A stretch of 64,000 nucleotides of DNA, taken from the NCBI GenBank assembly GCA_934725105.1, contig CAKVBD010000007.1:1-64000 (forward strand). The letters run 5' to 3'. Position 1 is the stretch's first letter, and every line of letters starts with the position of its first letter. The position numbers were made by a program, and so were the translations under genes. Of this stretch, positions 46,607-56,607 are shown piece after piece. The stretch is from an uncultured Bulleidia sp. Lineage in GTDB: Bacteria > Bacillota_I > Bacilli_A > Erysipelotrichales > Erysipelotrichaceae. Below the pieces are notes generated by a model. The model had not been told where the DNA came from. It was given only the letters and a program-made list of their open reading frames with translations, and did not search any database.

Positions 46607-46930
46607 ATGAAGATCAAGACAGGCGATACAGTTAAGGTTATCACAGGTCACTACAAGGGAACTATCTCTGAAGTTAAGGCAGTATTCCCAAAGACAAACA
46701 AGATCGTTGTTGAAGGTGTCAACATGATCAAGAAGTCTTTAAAGCCTTCTCAGCAGAACCCTGAAGGTGGCATTGTTGAAAAGGAAGCTCCAATCGATGC
46801 TTCTAACGTTATGTTATATGACAAGAAGTCTAAGTCCGCTGAAAGAGTTGGATACAAGACAAATGATAAGGGCGAAAAAGTAAGAGTACTTAAGAAGTCC
46901 GGTATTGAAGTAAAGGAGGCTAAGAAATAA
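46607..46930 (+). CDS. rplX: 50S ribosomal protein L24
   Basis: 107 residues from ATG 46607, which has AAGGAGG upstream; the frame is open further back to 46577 inside rpl[21 protein letters not shown] is the KOW motif. Its stop overlaps rplE by one base. Confidence 0.97.
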   Translation: MKIKTGDTVKVITGHYKGTISEVKAVFPKTNKIVVEGVNMIKKSLKPSQQNPEGGIVEKEAPIDASNVMLYDKKSKSAERVGYKTNDKGEKVRVLKKSGIEVKEAKK

Positions 46931-47469
46931 TGAACCGTCTCGAACAAAAATATGTTGAAACAGTTAAGCCTTCTTTAATGAAGGAATTCAATTACTCCAG
47001 CTCAATGGAAGCTCCAAAGATCGTTAAGGTTGTTATCAACATGGGTGTTGGTGATGCTATTGACAATCCAAAGAACTTAGATGAAGCTGTAGCAGAATTG
47101 ACACAGATTGCTGGTCAGAAGCCAGTAATCACAAAGGCTAAGAAGTCCATTGCGAACTTCAAGCTTCGTGAAGGTATGCCAATTGGTTGTAAGGTTACTC
47201 TTCGTGGTGAAAGAATGTATGAATTCTTAGATAAGTTATTCAACATCTCTCTTCCACGTGTAAGAGATTTCCACGGTGTAAGTGCAACAGCATTCGATGG
47301 TCGTGGTAACTACACACTTGGTGTTAAAGAACAGCTAATCTTCCCTGAAATCAACTTTGATAAGGTTAACAAGGTTAGAGGTATGGATGTTGTTATCGTA
47401 ACAACAGCTAAGACAAACAACGAAGCACATGCCCTATTGAAAGAAATGGGTATGCCATTTACTAAGTAA
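46930..47469 (+). CDS. rplE: 50S ribosomal protein L5
   Basis: 179 residues. Binds 5S r[37 protein letters not shown] and [16 protein letters not shown] are canonical. Confidence 0.98.
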   Translation: MNRLEQKYVETVKPSLMKEFNYSSSMEAPKIVKVVINMGVGDAIDNPKNLDEAVAELTQIAGQKPVITKAKKSIANFKLREGMPIGCKVTLRGERMYEFLDKLFNISLPRVRDFHGVSATAFDGRGNYTLGVKEQLIFPEINFDKVNKVRGMDVVIVTTAKTNNEAHALLKEMGMPFTK

Positions 47470-47486
47470 TAGAAGGAGAACATAGA

Positions 47487-47672
47487 ATGGCAAAGACAAG
47501 TTTAAAAGTTAAGCAGTCAAGACCGGCTAAGTTCTCCACACGTGAATATACACGTTGCGAGAGATGTGGCCGTCCACACTCTGTATTGAGAAAGTATAAA
47601 GTTTGCAGAATCTGCTTCAGAGAATTGGCTTATAAAGGTCAGATTCCTGGCGTTAAGAAGGCAAGCTGGTAA
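47487..47672 (+). CDS. rpsZ: 30S ribosomal protein S14, zinc type
   Basis: 61 residues, the short C+ form. Two CxxC pairs (CERCGRPHS and CRICF) bind zinc. This is the normal form in Bacillota; no zinc-free copy is present here. Confidence 0.97.
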   Translation: MAKTSLKVKQSRPAKFSTREYTRCERCGRPHSVLRKYKVCRICFRELAYKGQIPGVKKASW

Positions 47673-47689
47673 GAAAGGAGTAACGAATC

Positions 47690-48091
47690 ATGAATATGAC
47701 AGATCCTATTGCTGACATGCTGACAAGAATCCGTAATGGTGTTCAGGCTCACATGACAACAGTTGATGTAACTCCATCTTCTAAGGTTAAAGTAGAAATT
47801 GCTAAAATCTTGAAATCTGAAGGTTATATCGAAAACTATGCCGTTGAAGGCGAGGGTATCGAAAAGAAGATTGTCGTTACTCTTAAGTATGGTGCAAATG
47901 ACGCTAAGGTCATCACAGGCATCAAGAGAATTTCTAAGCCAGGTCTACGCGTTTACGCAAAGGGCGACAATGTACCTAAGGTATTAAACGGTTTAGGAAT
48001 TGCTATCATCTCCACATCAAATGGAATGATGACAGATAAAGAAGCACGTAAACAACACGTTGGCGGTGAAGTCATCGCTTACGTTTGGTAA
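47690..48091 (+). CDS. rpsH: 30S ribosomal protein S8
   Basis: 133 residues starting at ATG 47690, 9 nt after AAAGGAG; ATG 47696 would be too far. [14 protein letters not shown] at the start and [22 protein letters not shown] at the end identify it. In E. coli S8 represses the spc operon. Confidence 0.97.
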   Translation: MNMTDPIADMLTRIRNGVQAHMTTVDVTPSSKVKVEIAKILKSEGYIENYAVEGEGIEKKIVVTLKYGANDAKVITGIKRISKPGLRVYAKGDNVPKVLNGLGIAIISTSNGMMTDKEARKQHVGGEVIAYVW

Positions 48092-48107
48092 GAGAAAGGA
48101 AAACTAA

Positions 48108-48656
48108 ATGTCACGTATCGGAAATAAAGCGATTACCGTTCCTGCAGGCGTTGAATTAACAATTGCTGAAGGGAATGAGGTGACTGTAAAGGGACCTAAG
48201 GGTTCTCTTACAAAGACATTTTCCCCGTTGATGGAAATCTCTGTTGACGAAAATGTCATTACAGTCAAGCGTCCTAACGAGGAAAAGCACACAAAACAGT
48301 TACATGGAACAACTAGAGCACTTCTTGCAACAATGGTTGAAGGTGTTTCTACAGGTTTCACAAAACAGTTAAAGGTTGTAGGTATTGGTTACCGTGCAGC
48401 TTTAAAGGGTAAGACACTCAACTTAAACGTTGGTTTCTCCCATGAAGTAAATATTGATGTACCAGAAGGCGTTACAGTTGAAGTTCCAGATAACACAACA
48501 ATTAACGTAAGTGGTATTGATAAGCAGATTGTTGGTCAGTTTGCTGCAAATGTAAGAGCAGTTAAGAAGCCAGAACCTTATGGTGGAAAGGGAATCCGTT
48601 ATGTGGATGAAGTTGTTCGTCGTAAGGAAGGTAAGACAGCTGCATCTAAGAAGTAA
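48108..48656 (+). CDS. rplF: 50S ribosomal protein L6
   Basis: 182 residues. [15 protein letters not shown] and the C-terminal [22 protein letters not shown] are canonical. Confidence 0.98.
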   Translation: MSRIGNKAITVPAGVELTIAEGNEVTVKGPKGSLTKTFSPLMEISVDENVITVKRPNEEKHTKQLHGTTRALLATMVEGVSTGFTKQLKVVGIGYRAALKGKTLNLNVGFSHEVNIDVPEGVTVEVPDNTTINVSGIDKQIVGQFAANVRAVKKPEPYGGKGIRYVDEVVRRKEGKTAASKK

Positions 48657-48676
48657 TGGGAAGGAGAGAGTAAGAT

Positions 48677-49033
48677 ATGTTTAAAATGCAAAAGAAAAAT
48701 GAAGAGCGTATCCGTCGTCATAAGAGAGTACGCCGCATCGTAAATGGTACTCCTGAATGCCCAAGACTAAATGTATTCCGTTCTAATGCAAACATCTATG
48801 CACAGGTTATTGATGATATAACAGGAAAGACACTTCTTTCTTGCTCATCATTAGAACTTAAGCTAGAAAATGGCGGAAACATTGAAGCAGCTAAGAAGGT
48901 TGGCGAAGCAATCGCTAAGAAGTGCCTAGAAAACAACATCGAATCTATCAGATTTGATAGAGGCGGTTATGTATACCACGGAAGAGTTCAGGCTTTAGCA
49001 GATGCTGCTAGAGAAGCAGGACTCAAGTTCTAA
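48677..49033 (+). CDS. rplR: 50S ribosomal protein L18
   Basis: 118 residues. 5S rRNA binder with a basic start ([21 protein letters not shown]) and the end [24 protein letters not shown]. Confidence 0.98.
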   Translation: MFKMQKKNEERIRRHKRVRRIVNGTPECPRLNVFRSNANIYAQVIDDITGKTLLSCSSLELKLENGGNIEAAKKVGEAIAKKCLENNIESIRFDRGGYVYHGRVQALADAAREAGLKF

Positions 49034-49053
49034 GGAAAGGAGACAGAATAGAA

Positions 49054-49635
49054 ATGCCAAACGAAAATGCAGAAGTACGTACTGCAAATACAGAAGCAGG
49101 ACGTCCACAGCGTAAAGAAAATGGTCGTCGTCCACAGTTCAAAAGACGCGAACCAAAAGAATTCGACAGTGTTGTAGTCTCCATTAACCGTGTATCTAAG
49201 ACTGTTAAGGGCGGACGTAGAATGCGTTTCGCAGCACTCGTTGTTGTAGGTGATCATAAGGGTCGTATCGGCTTCGGTATGGGTAAAGCTACTGAAGTTC
49301 CAGATGCTATCCGTAAGGCTGAAGAAGCAGCTAACAAGAATGTATTCAGATGCAATCTTGTTGAAGGTACAAGAACAGTACCACATTCCGTTAAGGTTAC
49401 TCACGGATCAAGTACAGTATTCCTAGCTCCTGCTGCTCCAGGTACTGGAGTTATCGCAGGTGGTGCAGTTCGTAACATTCTCGAACTTGCTGGTGTATCT
49501 GATGTACTTTCAAAGGTTATCGGCTCAAGAACAGCTGTTAACGTTGTATATGCAACATTAGAAGCTCTCAAGTCTATGAGAACTGTTGAAGAAGTTGCTA
49601 AGATTCGCGATAAGAAAGTCGCTGAAATCAGATAA
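49054..49635 (+). CDS. rpsE: 30S ribosomal protein S5
   Basis: 193 residues, with an N-terminal tail of about 35 residues rich in Asn, Arg and Glu before the core. [23 protein letters not shown] and [19 protein letters not shown] are typical. The following gene is rplO, not the expected rpmD (L30). Confidence 0.97.
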   Translation: MPNENAEVRTANTEAGRPQRKENGRRPQFKRREPKEFDSVVVSINRVSKTVKGGRRMRFAALVVVGDHKGRIGFGMGKATEVPDAIRKAEEAANKNVFRCNLVEGTRTVPHSVKVTHGSSTVFLAPAAPGTGVIAGGAVRNILELAGVSDVLSKVIGSRTAVNVVYATLEALKSMRTVEEVAKIRDKKVAEIR

Positions 49636-49649
49636 GGAGGGACTCTGGT

Positions 49650-50090
49650 ATGAAACTAAATGAATTAAAAGCTACAGAAGGAGCTCGCTCAACAAAGAAG
49701 AGAATCGGCCGTGGTCTTGGTTCCGGTAATGGTAAGACATCCGGTAAGGGACAGAAGGGTCAGAATTCTAGAAGCGGTGGCGGTGTTGCTATCGGTTTCG
49801 AAGGTGGACAGACTCCATTCTTTAAGAGAATGCCAAAGAGAGGTTTCACAAACTATACTCGTAAAGAGTATGCTATCGTTAACGTTGAAGATCTCAACAA
49901 GTTTGAAGATGGTGTTACAGTTGACTTCGCTGCAGTTAAGGCTGCTGGCTTAGTTAAGAAAGAACTCGATGGACTTAAAGTTCTCGGCAATGGAAAGTTA
50001 GAGAAGAAGTTAACAGTTAAGGCTGCTAAGTTCTCAGCTTCCGCTAAGAAAGCAATCGAAGAAGCAGGCGGAACAGCTGAGGTGCTCTAA
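49650..50090 (+). CDS. rplO: 50S ribosomal protein L15
   Basis: 146 residues. [22 protein letters not shown] and [20 protein letters not shown] are canonical. It starts 14 nt after rpsE with AAGGAGG upstream. Confidence 0.98.
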   Translation: MKLNELKATEGARSTKKRIGRGLGSGNGKTSGKGQKGQNSRSGGGVAIGFEGGQTPFFKRMPKRGFTNYTRKEYAIVNVEDLNKFEDGVTVDFAAVKAAGLVKKELDGLKVLGNGKLEKKLTVKAAKFSASAKKAIEEAGGTAEVL

Positions 50091-50092
50091 TT

Positions 50093-51376
50093 ATGATGCG
50101 CACGTTCTCCAGCATGTTTAAGAATAAAGAGATTCGTAACAAGATTCTCTTTACTCTTGCAATGCTGTTGATCTACCGCGTCGGATCTGCAATCCCAGTG
50201 CCAGGTGTTGATGCAACAAAGCTGGCTTCTCAGATTTCAGATAATTCTGTACTGAGCATGATGAATTTACTTGGTGGTGGTGCGCTTGAAAGATTAAGTG
50301 TATTTGCAATGGGTGTTACACCATACATCACAGCAAGTATTATCATTCAATTGTTATCCATGGATGTTATTCCAGCATTAACTGAAATGACAAAATCCGG
50401 ACAGACAGGTCGAATGAAAATGGAAAAAATCACTAGATATTTAGGAGTAGTCTTATCATTTGTACAGGCTTACTCCTTAGTCTATGGTTTTGATAAACAA
50501 TATAACGTATTAGCAAATTCAAATCTTTCTGGATATTTATATACAGCTACTGTACTTACTGCAGGAACAATGTTCTTGATCTGGTTAGGTGACCGTATTT
50601 CCATGAAGGGTATCGGTAATGGTTTATCAATTATTATCTTCGCAGGTATCGTTTCAAACATGCCTTCACAGTTTGTACAGGTATGGAACGTATTAGCCGG
50701 TGGTACTACACAGGGTGAATTGTTCAACGGTATCTTACAGTTTGCATTATTTATACTGTTATATATCATCATCATTGTCTTCGTCATTGTAATGGAGACA
50801 GCAGTCAGAAAAATCCCAATTCAGTATACAAACAGTTCTTCTTACACAAGAGGAAATGACGTTACATTCCTCCCATTGAAGATCAACTCTGCATCTGTAA
50901 TCCCTGTCATCTTTGCACAGTCAATTATGACAGCACCACAGATTGTTATCAGTTTCTTCAATCAGGATCTATATAAGACTTTACAGTCATACTTATCATT
51001 AAGTAGTACAACAGGTCTTATTTTGTATGCTGTATTAACATTCTTATTTACATTCTTCTATACTGATCTTCAGGTTGATCCTGATCAGGTAGCAGATAAC
51101 TTAAGTAAGTCTGGTGCTTACATTCCTGGTATTAGACCTGGTAATGAAACAAAAACATACTTACATAAGGTGTTAAATAGAATTACAGTGTTAGGTGCGA
51201 TTGCTCTTGTCATCGTAGCTACACTTCCATACATTCTTCCTATGTTTACATCACTTCCATCTAGTATTTCAATTGGTGGAACTGGTATTATTATCGTCGT
51301 AGGTGTTGCTATGGAAACAATTGCCCAGTTGAAAGGTCAGCTTACAACAAAGGCATACCATGGCTTCCTAAGATAA
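50093..51376 (+). CDS. secY: Protein translocase subunit SecY
   Basis: 427 residues with ten membrane helices, the pore of the Sec translocon. The start region (LFTLAMLLIYRVGSAIPVPGVD), the plug-region TPYITASIIIQLL and late cytoplasmic loops are typical. 2 nt after rplO. Confidence 0.98.
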   Translation: MMRTFSSMFKNKEIRNKILFTLAMLLIYRVGSAIPVPGVDATKLASQISDNSVLSMMNLLGGGALERLSVFAMGVTPYITASIIIQLLSMDVIPALTEMTKSGQTGRMKMEKITRYLGVVLSFVQAYSLVYGFDKQYNVLANSNLSGYLYTATVLTAGTMFLIWLGDRISMKGIGNGLSIIIFAGIVSNMPSQFVQVWNVLAGGTTQGELFNGILQFALFILLYIIIIVFVIVMETAVRKIPIQYTNSSSYTRGNDVTFLPLKINSASVIPVIFAQSIMTAPQIVISFFNQDLYKTLQSYLSLSSTTGLILYAVLTFLFTFFYTDLQVDPDQVADNLSKSGAYIPGIRPGNETKTYLHKVLNRITVLGAIALVIVATLPYILPMFTSLPSSISIGGTGIIIVVGVAMETIAQLKGQLTTKAYHGFLR

Positions 51377-51401
51377 AATCACTAGAGGGTATAGAAAAAG
51401 G

Positions 51402-52052
51402 ATGAATATCTTAATTATGGGTCCTGCAGGTGCTGGAAAGGGCACAATGTCCGATCTAATCCTAAAGGAATATGATATTCCACATATTTCCACTGGAGAT
51501 ATGTTGAGAGACAATGTTAGAAATAACACAGAACTTGGCAATTTAGCAAAATCCTATATGGATGCTGGAAATTTAGTTCCTGATGATGTTATTATTGCTA
51601 TGGTTGAAAAAAGACTTCAAGAAGATGATTGCCAAAAAGGATATCTATTAGATGGTTTTCCTAGAACATTAGTTCAGGCGGAAGCTTTCGAAAAGATTGA
51701 AAACAAGATTGGTAAACCAGTTGAGTGTGTCATTGCTCTTGAAGTTGGATTCGATACACTTGTTGAAAGAATTACAGGTAGAAGAATCTGTCCAAAGTGT
51801 GGTGCAATCTACCACATTCATAACAAGCCATCCAAGGTTGAAGGTATCTGCGATGTTTGCGGAAGCGAATTGACACAGAGAAAAGATGATACTGTTGAAC
51901 AGTTGACAGTTCGTATGGATGGTTATGAAAAGAGTACAAAGCCTGTGATTGATTTCTATGACAAGCGCGGTATTGTTTCATATATCGATGCTTCTCAAGA
52001 AACAGCAGCTGTATTTGAAAAGGTTAAAGAAGCTTTATCTAAATTAAAGTAA
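51402..52052 (+). CDS. adk: Adenylate kinase, zinc-LID type
   Basis: 216 residues. P-loop GPAGAGKGTM (7-16); DGFPRTLVQAEAF; the LID carries two CxxC pairs (CPKCGAIYH and CDVCGSEL), so it binds zinc as in many Gram-positives. It interconverts AMP, ATP and ADP. map and infA do not follow. Confidence 0.97.
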   Translation: MNILIMGPAGAGKGTMSDLILKEYDIPHISTGDMLRDNVRNNTELGNLAKSYMDAGNLVPDDVIIAMVEKRLQEDDCQKGYLLDGFPRTLVQAEAFEKIENKIGKPVECVIALEVGFDTLVERITGRRICPKCGAIYHIHNKPSKVEGICDVCGSELTQRKDDTVEQLTVRMDGYEKSTKPVIDFYDKRGIVSYIDASQETAAVFEKVKEALSKLK

Positions 52053-52053
52053 A

Positions 52054-52297
52054 AATGATCTGGGGAAGAGTTCTTCTTTCCCAGTATCATTCAATTTCTT
52101 AACATGGAAAATTCCGAATATTGTGGAGATGATAGCCTACGTTTCTTGTAAAATCCGCATGTAAAAGTACATCCGCATTTTAAGAGAGTATCATTTCCCC
52201 GGAAATATCCAAATTAATACGTAGGTTTTTAAAAATATCAGGAGACAAATCAAGTTTTTTCTGATAAAATAGACAATTGTCCGAGGAGGCAAACAAA
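52054..52297 (+). promoter_or_regulatory. Structured spacer between adk and rpmJ
   Basis: No coding frame fits infA or map. AATGAT-CTGGG...CCCAG-T-ATCATT (52054-52091) makes a long hairpin just after adk. CCTACGT (52136-52142) pairs with ACGTAGG (52219-52225), followed by five T, closing a domain of about 90 nt that contains two ATCCGCAT repeats symmetrically placed around ATGTA-AAAG-TACAT. GATAAAAT near 52263 is a -10 candidate. This looks like a terminator/attenuator plus a new promoter. Confidence 0.5.
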
Positions 52298-52411
52298 ATG
52301 AAAGTAAGACCATCTGTAAAACCGATTTGTGATAAGTGCAGAGTTATTAAGCGCAAGGGCGTTGTTATGGTAATCTGCGAAAACCCAAAGCATAAGCAGA
52401 GACAGGGTTAA
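52298..52411 (+). CDS. rpmJ: 50S ribosomal protein L36, zinc type
   Basis: 37 residues. [19 protein letters not shown] begins it; C-x2-C, a third Cys in ICENP and His in PKHKQRQG complete the zinc site. GAGGAGG precedes the ATG by about 9 nt. First gene of the alpha operon here. Confidence 0.97.
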   Translation: MKVRPSVKPICDKCRVIKRKGVVMVICENPKHKQRQG

Positions 52412-52436
52412 TTAAAAGGGAAAAGGAGAATAAACT

Positions 52437-52802
52437 ATGCCACGTTTTGCTGGTGTCGATATTCCACGTAACAAGGTTATTGGAGTATCCCTCACATATA
52501 TTTATGGTATTGGACCTACAACAGCTAAGAAGATCTTAGCAGCTGCAGGTGTTGATGAAACAGTTAGAGCATCTGAATTAACAGATGAACAAGAAACAGC
52601 TATTCGTACTCAGATTGATGCGATCAAGACTGAAGGTGACCTTCGTCTTGAAAGAAGACTCGATATCAAGAGACTAATGGAAATTGGCTCTTATAGAGGA
52701 CTTCGTCACAGAAGAAGCTTACCTGTTCGTGGTCAGCGTACAAAGACAAACGCTCGTACAAGAAAAGGACCACGTCGTACAGTAGCTAATAAGAAGAAGT
52801 AA
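52437..52802 (+). CDS. rpsM: 30S ribosomal protein S13
   Basis: 121 residues. [16 protein letters not shown] start (here [15 protein letters not shown]), [30 protein letters not shown] basic end. 25 nt after rpmJ. Confidence 0.97.
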   Translation: MPRFAGVDIPRNKVIGVSLTYIYGIGPTTAKKILAAAGVDETVRASELTDEQETAIRTQIDAIKTEGDLRLERRLDIKRLMEIGSYRGLRHRRSLPVRGQRTKTNARTRKGPRRTVANKKK

Positions 52803-52814
52803 TAGGAGGACGAA

Positions 52815-53216
52815 ATGGCAGCTAATAAGAATAAAAAAGTCGTTACTCGTAAGAAGAAGGCTAAAAGAAATGTCGCTAAGGGCGTCGCTCATATCCATTC
52901 AACATTCAACAATACTATCGTTACAATTACTGACGAAGCAGGTAACGCAGTATCTTGGAGTTCAGCTGGTGCATTAGGCTATAAGGGTTCACGTAAGTCT
53001 ACACCTTATGTTGCACAGTTAGTTTCTGAAGCAGCTGGTAAGGCAGCTGTTCAGCAGGGTATGAAATCCGTAGAAGTAAATGTAAAGGGTCCAGGTGCTG
53101 GACGTGAAGCTGCAGTTCGTTCACTGCAGACAGCTGGTTTGACAATTACAGCTATCAACGACGTTACACCAATCCCTCATAACGGATGCCGTCCACCAAA
53201 GAGACCACGTGGATAA
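52815..53216 (+). CDS. rpsK: 30S ribosomal protein S11
   Basis: 133 residues. [18 protein letters not shown] and the C-terminal [15 protein letters not shown] are canonical. Confidence 0.98.
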   Translation: MAANKNKKVVTRKKKAKRNVAKGVAHIHSTFNNTIVTITDEAGNAVSWSSAGALGYKGSRKSTPYVAQLVSEAAGKAAVQQGMKSVEVNVKGPGAGREAAVRSLQTAGLTITAINDVTPIPHNGCRPPKRPRG

Positions 53217-53240
53217 TAAATAAAAGAGGAGGATTGAAGC

Positions 53241-54200
53241 ATGCAGAAATTTGAACGCGCTGATTTTGAAGTTAAAGAATACGTTGAATCAGAGAACTAC
53301 GGTAAGTTTGTGCTCTCTCCATTAGAGAGAGGATTTGGTACAACTATCGGAAATGCGCTTCGCAGGGTCCTGCTGTCCTCCCTACCGGGAGCTGCGGTAT
53401 TCTCAATCAAGGTTGATGGTGTGTATCATGAATTCACAACTATCCCTGGTATTAGAGAAGACGTTTCCATGATTATCCTTCAGTTGAAACAATTAGTTAT
53501 GACAATCGAAGATGATGATGTTTATGACTTACAGATTTCAGCTAAAGGACCATGTACTATTACAGCAGGAGATATCATTTGCCCAGCTCAGGTTGAAATC
53601 CTGAATAAGGACCTTGAAATCGCTCACCTTGAAAAAGATGTTACTTTAGAAATGGAACTTAAGGCTAAGAATGGTCGTGGTTATGTTTCTGCTGACATCA
53701 ACAAGCAGTTAAATCAAGGTGCATCTCAGGGAATCGGAACAGTTTATACTGACTCTATCTATACACCAATTGAAAAGGTTTCCTACAATGTAGAACCTAC
53801 TCGTGTTGGTGAAGATGTTAAGTATGACAGCTTAACTATGGAAATCTGGACTGATGGTTCTATTAACCCTCAGAAGGCTCTTTCCTTAGCAGCTAAGATT
53901 CTGATTGATCACTTAGATATCGTCGCAAGTATCAATGAAGACATTCTCAACATGGATAATGTCATCATGGAAGGTACAACAGAGCAACCAAACAAGGGTC
54001 AGCAGATGATGATTGAAGATCTTGATCTTTCCGTACGTTCTTACAATTGTTTGAAGCGTGCTGGTATTCAGACTGTTGATGAGTTGACTCAGAAGACTGA
54101 GGATGAAATGATGAGAGTCAGAAACCTCGGTAAGAAATCACTGAAAGAAGTAAAGGATAAGCTTATTGAATTAGGAATGGGCTTCAAATCCTTTGACTAA
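53241..54200 (+). CDS. rpoA: RNA polymerase alpha subunit
   Basis: 319 residues. The N-terminal dimerisation domain (LSPLERGFGTTIGNALRRVLLSSLPG) is joined by a linker to the C-terminal domain (LDLSVRSYNCLKRAGIQTVDEL, ending in GMGF). The C-terminal domain keeps the Arg and Lys residues that touch UP elements. Confidence 0.98.
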   Translation: MQKFERADFEVKEYVESENYGKFVLSPLERGFGTTIGNALRRVLLSSLPGAAVFSIKVDGVYHEFTTIPGIREDVSMIILQLKQLVMTIEDDDVYDLQISAKGPCTITAGDIICPAQVEILNKDLEIAHLEKDVTLEMELKAKNGRGYVSADINKQLNQGASQGIGTVYTDSIYTPIEKVSYNVEPTRVGEDVKYDSLTMEIWTDGSINPQKALSLAAKILIDHLDIVASINEDILNMDNVIMEGTTEQPNKGQQMMIEDLDLSVRSYNCLKRAGIQTVDELTQKTEDEMMRVRNLGKKSLKEVKDKLIELGMGFKSFD

Positions 54201-54216
54201 TTAGAGAGGAACGTAT

Positions 54217-54579
54217 ATGTGGAATCGTAAATTTGGTAGAAACGCTGATCATCGTAAAGCTATGCTCAGAAACCTTGCTACTTCCGTTATTCTCTACGGT
54301 AGAGTAGAAACAACAGAAGCTAAGGCTAAGGATATGCGTTCTGTAGTAGATGAATTAATTACTCTTGGTAAGAGAGGCGACTTACATGCACGCCGTCAGG
54401 CTGCTGCTTATATCAGAAACGTTGTTGCTGATGAAGCTAAGTCTCAGACAGTACTACAGAAGCTATTTGACGAAGTAGCTCCAAAGTATGCAGATCGCAA
54501 CGGTGGATACACACGTGTTGTAAAGACAGGTACTCGTAAGGGTGACGCTGCTCCAATGGCATACATTGAACTCGTTTAA
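54217..54579 (+). CDS. rplQ: 50S ribosomal protein L17
   Basis: 120 residues. [20 protein letters not shown] at the start and [20 protein letters not shown] at the end. Last gene of the alpha operon. Confidence 0.98.
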   Translation: MWNRKFGRNADHRKAMLRNLATSVILYGRVETTEAKAKDMRSVVDELITLGKRGDLHARRQAAAYIRNVVADEAKSQTVLQKLFDEVAPKYADRNGGYTRVVKTGTRKGDAAPMAYIELV

Positions 54580-54596
54580 TTAAATATCACAAATTG

Positions 54597-54625
54597 AACC
54601 TACGATTAATTTCGTAGGTTTTTAT
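54597..54625 (+). terminator. Terminator of the ribosomal/rpoA operon
   Basis: AACCTACG pairs with CGTAGGTT around an 8-nt loop, then TTTATTTT. Confidence 0.88.
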
Positions 54626-54670
54626 TTTGCGCAAAAAAACAAGTGATGTTCACTTGTTTCATTTTTATAA

Positions 54671-54946
54671 TTACAACTTTAAATACTTCATTAATCGTTG
54701 TAAGTGTTCTGTAAATTCATTAAATTCTTGATCTGTTTTGATGCTTCCTGAAAAGTTTGTTTCATAATACAGAAACTCAACGGTAACATTAAAATAATTT
54801 GCAATTTTAAATGCTAGATCTACATCTGGATCTTGTAGCCCATTTTCAATTTTGCTTAATGACTGTTGTGTACAACCAATTTTTTCAGATAGTTCTGTCT
54901 GTGAAAGACCTTTTTCGATTCTTAATGTCTTAATGCGATTCTTCAT
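54671..54946 (-). CDS. XRE-family helix-turn-helix regulator
   Basis: 91 residues. A Cro/CI-type helix-turn-helix occupies residues 4-58 (IKTLRIEKGLSQTELSEKIG and QQSLSKIENGLQDPD). The last 30 residues are a short acidic, helical tail, possibly for dimerisation. On the minus strand TACAAT (54958-54953) lies exactly 6 nt before the ATG, without a Shine-Dalgarno. It is divergent from the lipoprotein gene at 55107 and may control it. Confidence 0.85.
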   Translation of the reverse strand: MKNRIKTLRIEKGLSQTELSEKIGCTQQSLSKIENGLQDPDVDLAFKIANYFNVTVEFLYYETNFSGSIKTDQEFNEFTEHLQRLMKYLKL

Positions 54947-54958
54947 ATATACATTGTA
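54944..54958 (-). promoter_or_regulatory. -10 element giving a leaderless XRE mRNA
   Basis: TACAAT at 54958-54953, six nt GTATAT, then ATG 54946-54944. Confidence 0.55.
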
Positions 54959-55091
54959 GAAGTGTAGAATAAATAAAGTTACATCGATTCAATGTATCTC
55001 ACAACTGATAAATGTAAAAACCACGGATTTATGTTTTTATTGATAAAAATAACAAATTTCAGAGATTCTTCATATATGTTTGTGATAAGAC

Positions 55092-55109
55092 TGATATAAT
55101 ACTTACGTG
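55092..55109 (+). promoter_or_regulatory. Extended -10 giving a leaderless lipoprotein mRNA
   Basis: TGATATAAT (55092-55100) is a full extended -10; ACTTAC (6 nt) then leads straight to GTG 55107. There is no Shine-Dalgarno. Confidence 0.6.
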
Positions 55110-56321
55110 ATGAAAAAATTAACAAAATTAGTGATTATATCCACGTTATTGCTTTGTGGATGTACAAATAAAAAGCAACAAGAATCAATTTCTTCTATGA
55201 CAAAAGAAGAAACAAAATTAACAAAACATAGTGGCGATGCGTTTGATTCTTATACAGAATCTGTGAACAATGCTGATACAGCTTCTAGTTATAGTGTTGG
55301 CATCTATTCAGCGTATACAATGAGTTACAGTGATGATACTAAAGATATCTTTGAGTTTGATGGTGTGCTAGAAACAGAAAAGACAGGTGATGATACTAAA
55401 GCACATTTAACGCAAAATATTGAATCAAATGGTGGCACATTTAATATCGAAGGGTATTACTATGGTGGAAGACTTTATAATAACTATAACGATGTTAAGT
55501 ATTATGAAGATATGGATTATACTGATGTTGAAAAGACAATGCTTGTTCCTTTGAATCCATATGCATTTGATAAAAAGATAATTGATTCGATTCAGGCAGA
55601 AGATGATTCAAATGGGAATGTCATTTATACGATTCAACTAAAAGCGGATCAAGCTTCTAGTTTATTCAGTGATCGTTATGATACATACGGATTGAATCAA
55701 TATGATGATTATCAGGTCACAAGCAATAAAATTGTTGATACGTTTGATAAAGATGGATTCTTCATTTCTGAAACGACAGAATTTAATACGAGTGTTTCCA
55801 GCAATGGGCAAAAGGTGAATGTTAAATATACAAGCTTGGTAAACTACTTGAAATTGAATGATACTGAAGTTTCAATCAGTAAAGATCAGAAGAAGGAACT
55901 CAAAGAATATGTATATTTTGAAGATATTGATACATCTTCACTCAATTCTGATTCTCAATACGATGATACTGCAGAAAAGACTGTAACTGATACATTCAAG
56001 AAGAGACTTGTAAATCGTCTTGGATATGAAAAAGCAAATGATGGTTCATATCAGCAAAGTTACAATGATAATGAAGCATACATCATTGATTTTAAAAATT
56101 ATACATTCACATACACAAAGTATAGTATTCGATACACATACAACTGGAAAGGTGATATTGCGACAATGGGGTCCTGTACAGTGAATTATCAAGAAGATAA
56201 GCAATCATCTAGTTGTGAGGAAAGTACTGTTGATATGATGAAAACAGTTAAACAATACTTTGAGATGGAATTGTATTATTGTGGATTATCATTAGATGAT
56301 TTACAAGAAGAGGCAAAATAG
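55107..56321 (+). CDS. Lipoprotein of unknown function
   Basis: 404 residues. Lipobox LLLCGC near residue 19 (KLVIISTLLLCGC), then a Ser/Thr/Asp-rich surface-exposed protein with many Tyr-Asp strings (NNYNDVKYYEDMDY). The pattern of long beta-like segments suggests the lipoprotein folds that read out as LolA/LppX-like, but no family is clear. The start is taken as GTG 55107 from the promoter position; ATG 55110 follows directly. It ends 11 nt before the ACT-domain gene, which has its own strong ribosome site. Confidence 0.7.
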   Translation: MMKKLTKLVIISTLLLCGCTNKKQQESISSMTKEETKLTKHSGDAFDSYTESVNNADTASSYSVGIYSAYTMSYSDDTKDIFEFDGVLETEKTGDDTKAHLTQNIESNGGTFNIEGYYYGGRLYNNYNDVKYYEDMDYTDVEKTMLVPLNPYAFDKKIIDSIQAEDDSNGNVIYTIQLKADQASSLFSDRYDTYGLNQYDDYQVTSNKIVDTFDKDGFFISETTEFNTSVSSNGQKVNVKYTSLVNYLKLNDTEVSISKDQKKELKEYVYFEDIDTSSLNSDSQYDDTAEKTVTDTFKKRLVNRLGYEKANDGSYQQSYNDNEAYIIDFKNYTFTYTKYSIRYTYNWKGDIATMGSCTVNYQEDKQSSSCEESTVDMMKTVKQYFEMELYYCGLSLDDLQEEAK

Positions 56322-56332
56322 GAGGAAAGTTT

Positions 56333-56599
56333 ATGAGAGCCGTTATTTCAGTTGTTGGAAAGGATCATCCAGGTATTCTGGCGTTTGTTGCCAGCAAGTG
56401 TGCAGAAAAAGAAATCAACATTGTAGATGTAACACAGAAGGTTTTACAGGGTTTATTCACAATGATGATGATCGTTGAAGTTCCTGAAGGATTACAGGTA
56501 CAGGAAATTACTTCATCTTTTGAACAATATGGAAAAGAAGAAGGTTTGGATATTCATGTCATGGCAGAGGATATCTTTAATGCCATGCATACAATCTGA
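56333..56599 (+). CDS. ACT-domain protein (UPF0237)
   Basis: 88 residues, a single ACT domain: [20 protein letters not shown] then [19 protein letters not shown]. It probably binds an amino acid or similar ligand. It is nearly always next to a UPF0210 gene, as here (8 nt apart). AGGAGG precedes the ATG by 9 nt. Confidence 0.92.
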   Translation: MRAVISVVGKDHPGILAFVASKCAEKEINIVDVTQKVLQGLFTMMMIVEVPEGLQVQEITSSFEQYGKEEGLDIHVMAEDIFNAMHTI

Positions 56600-56607
56600 G
56601 GTGTATT

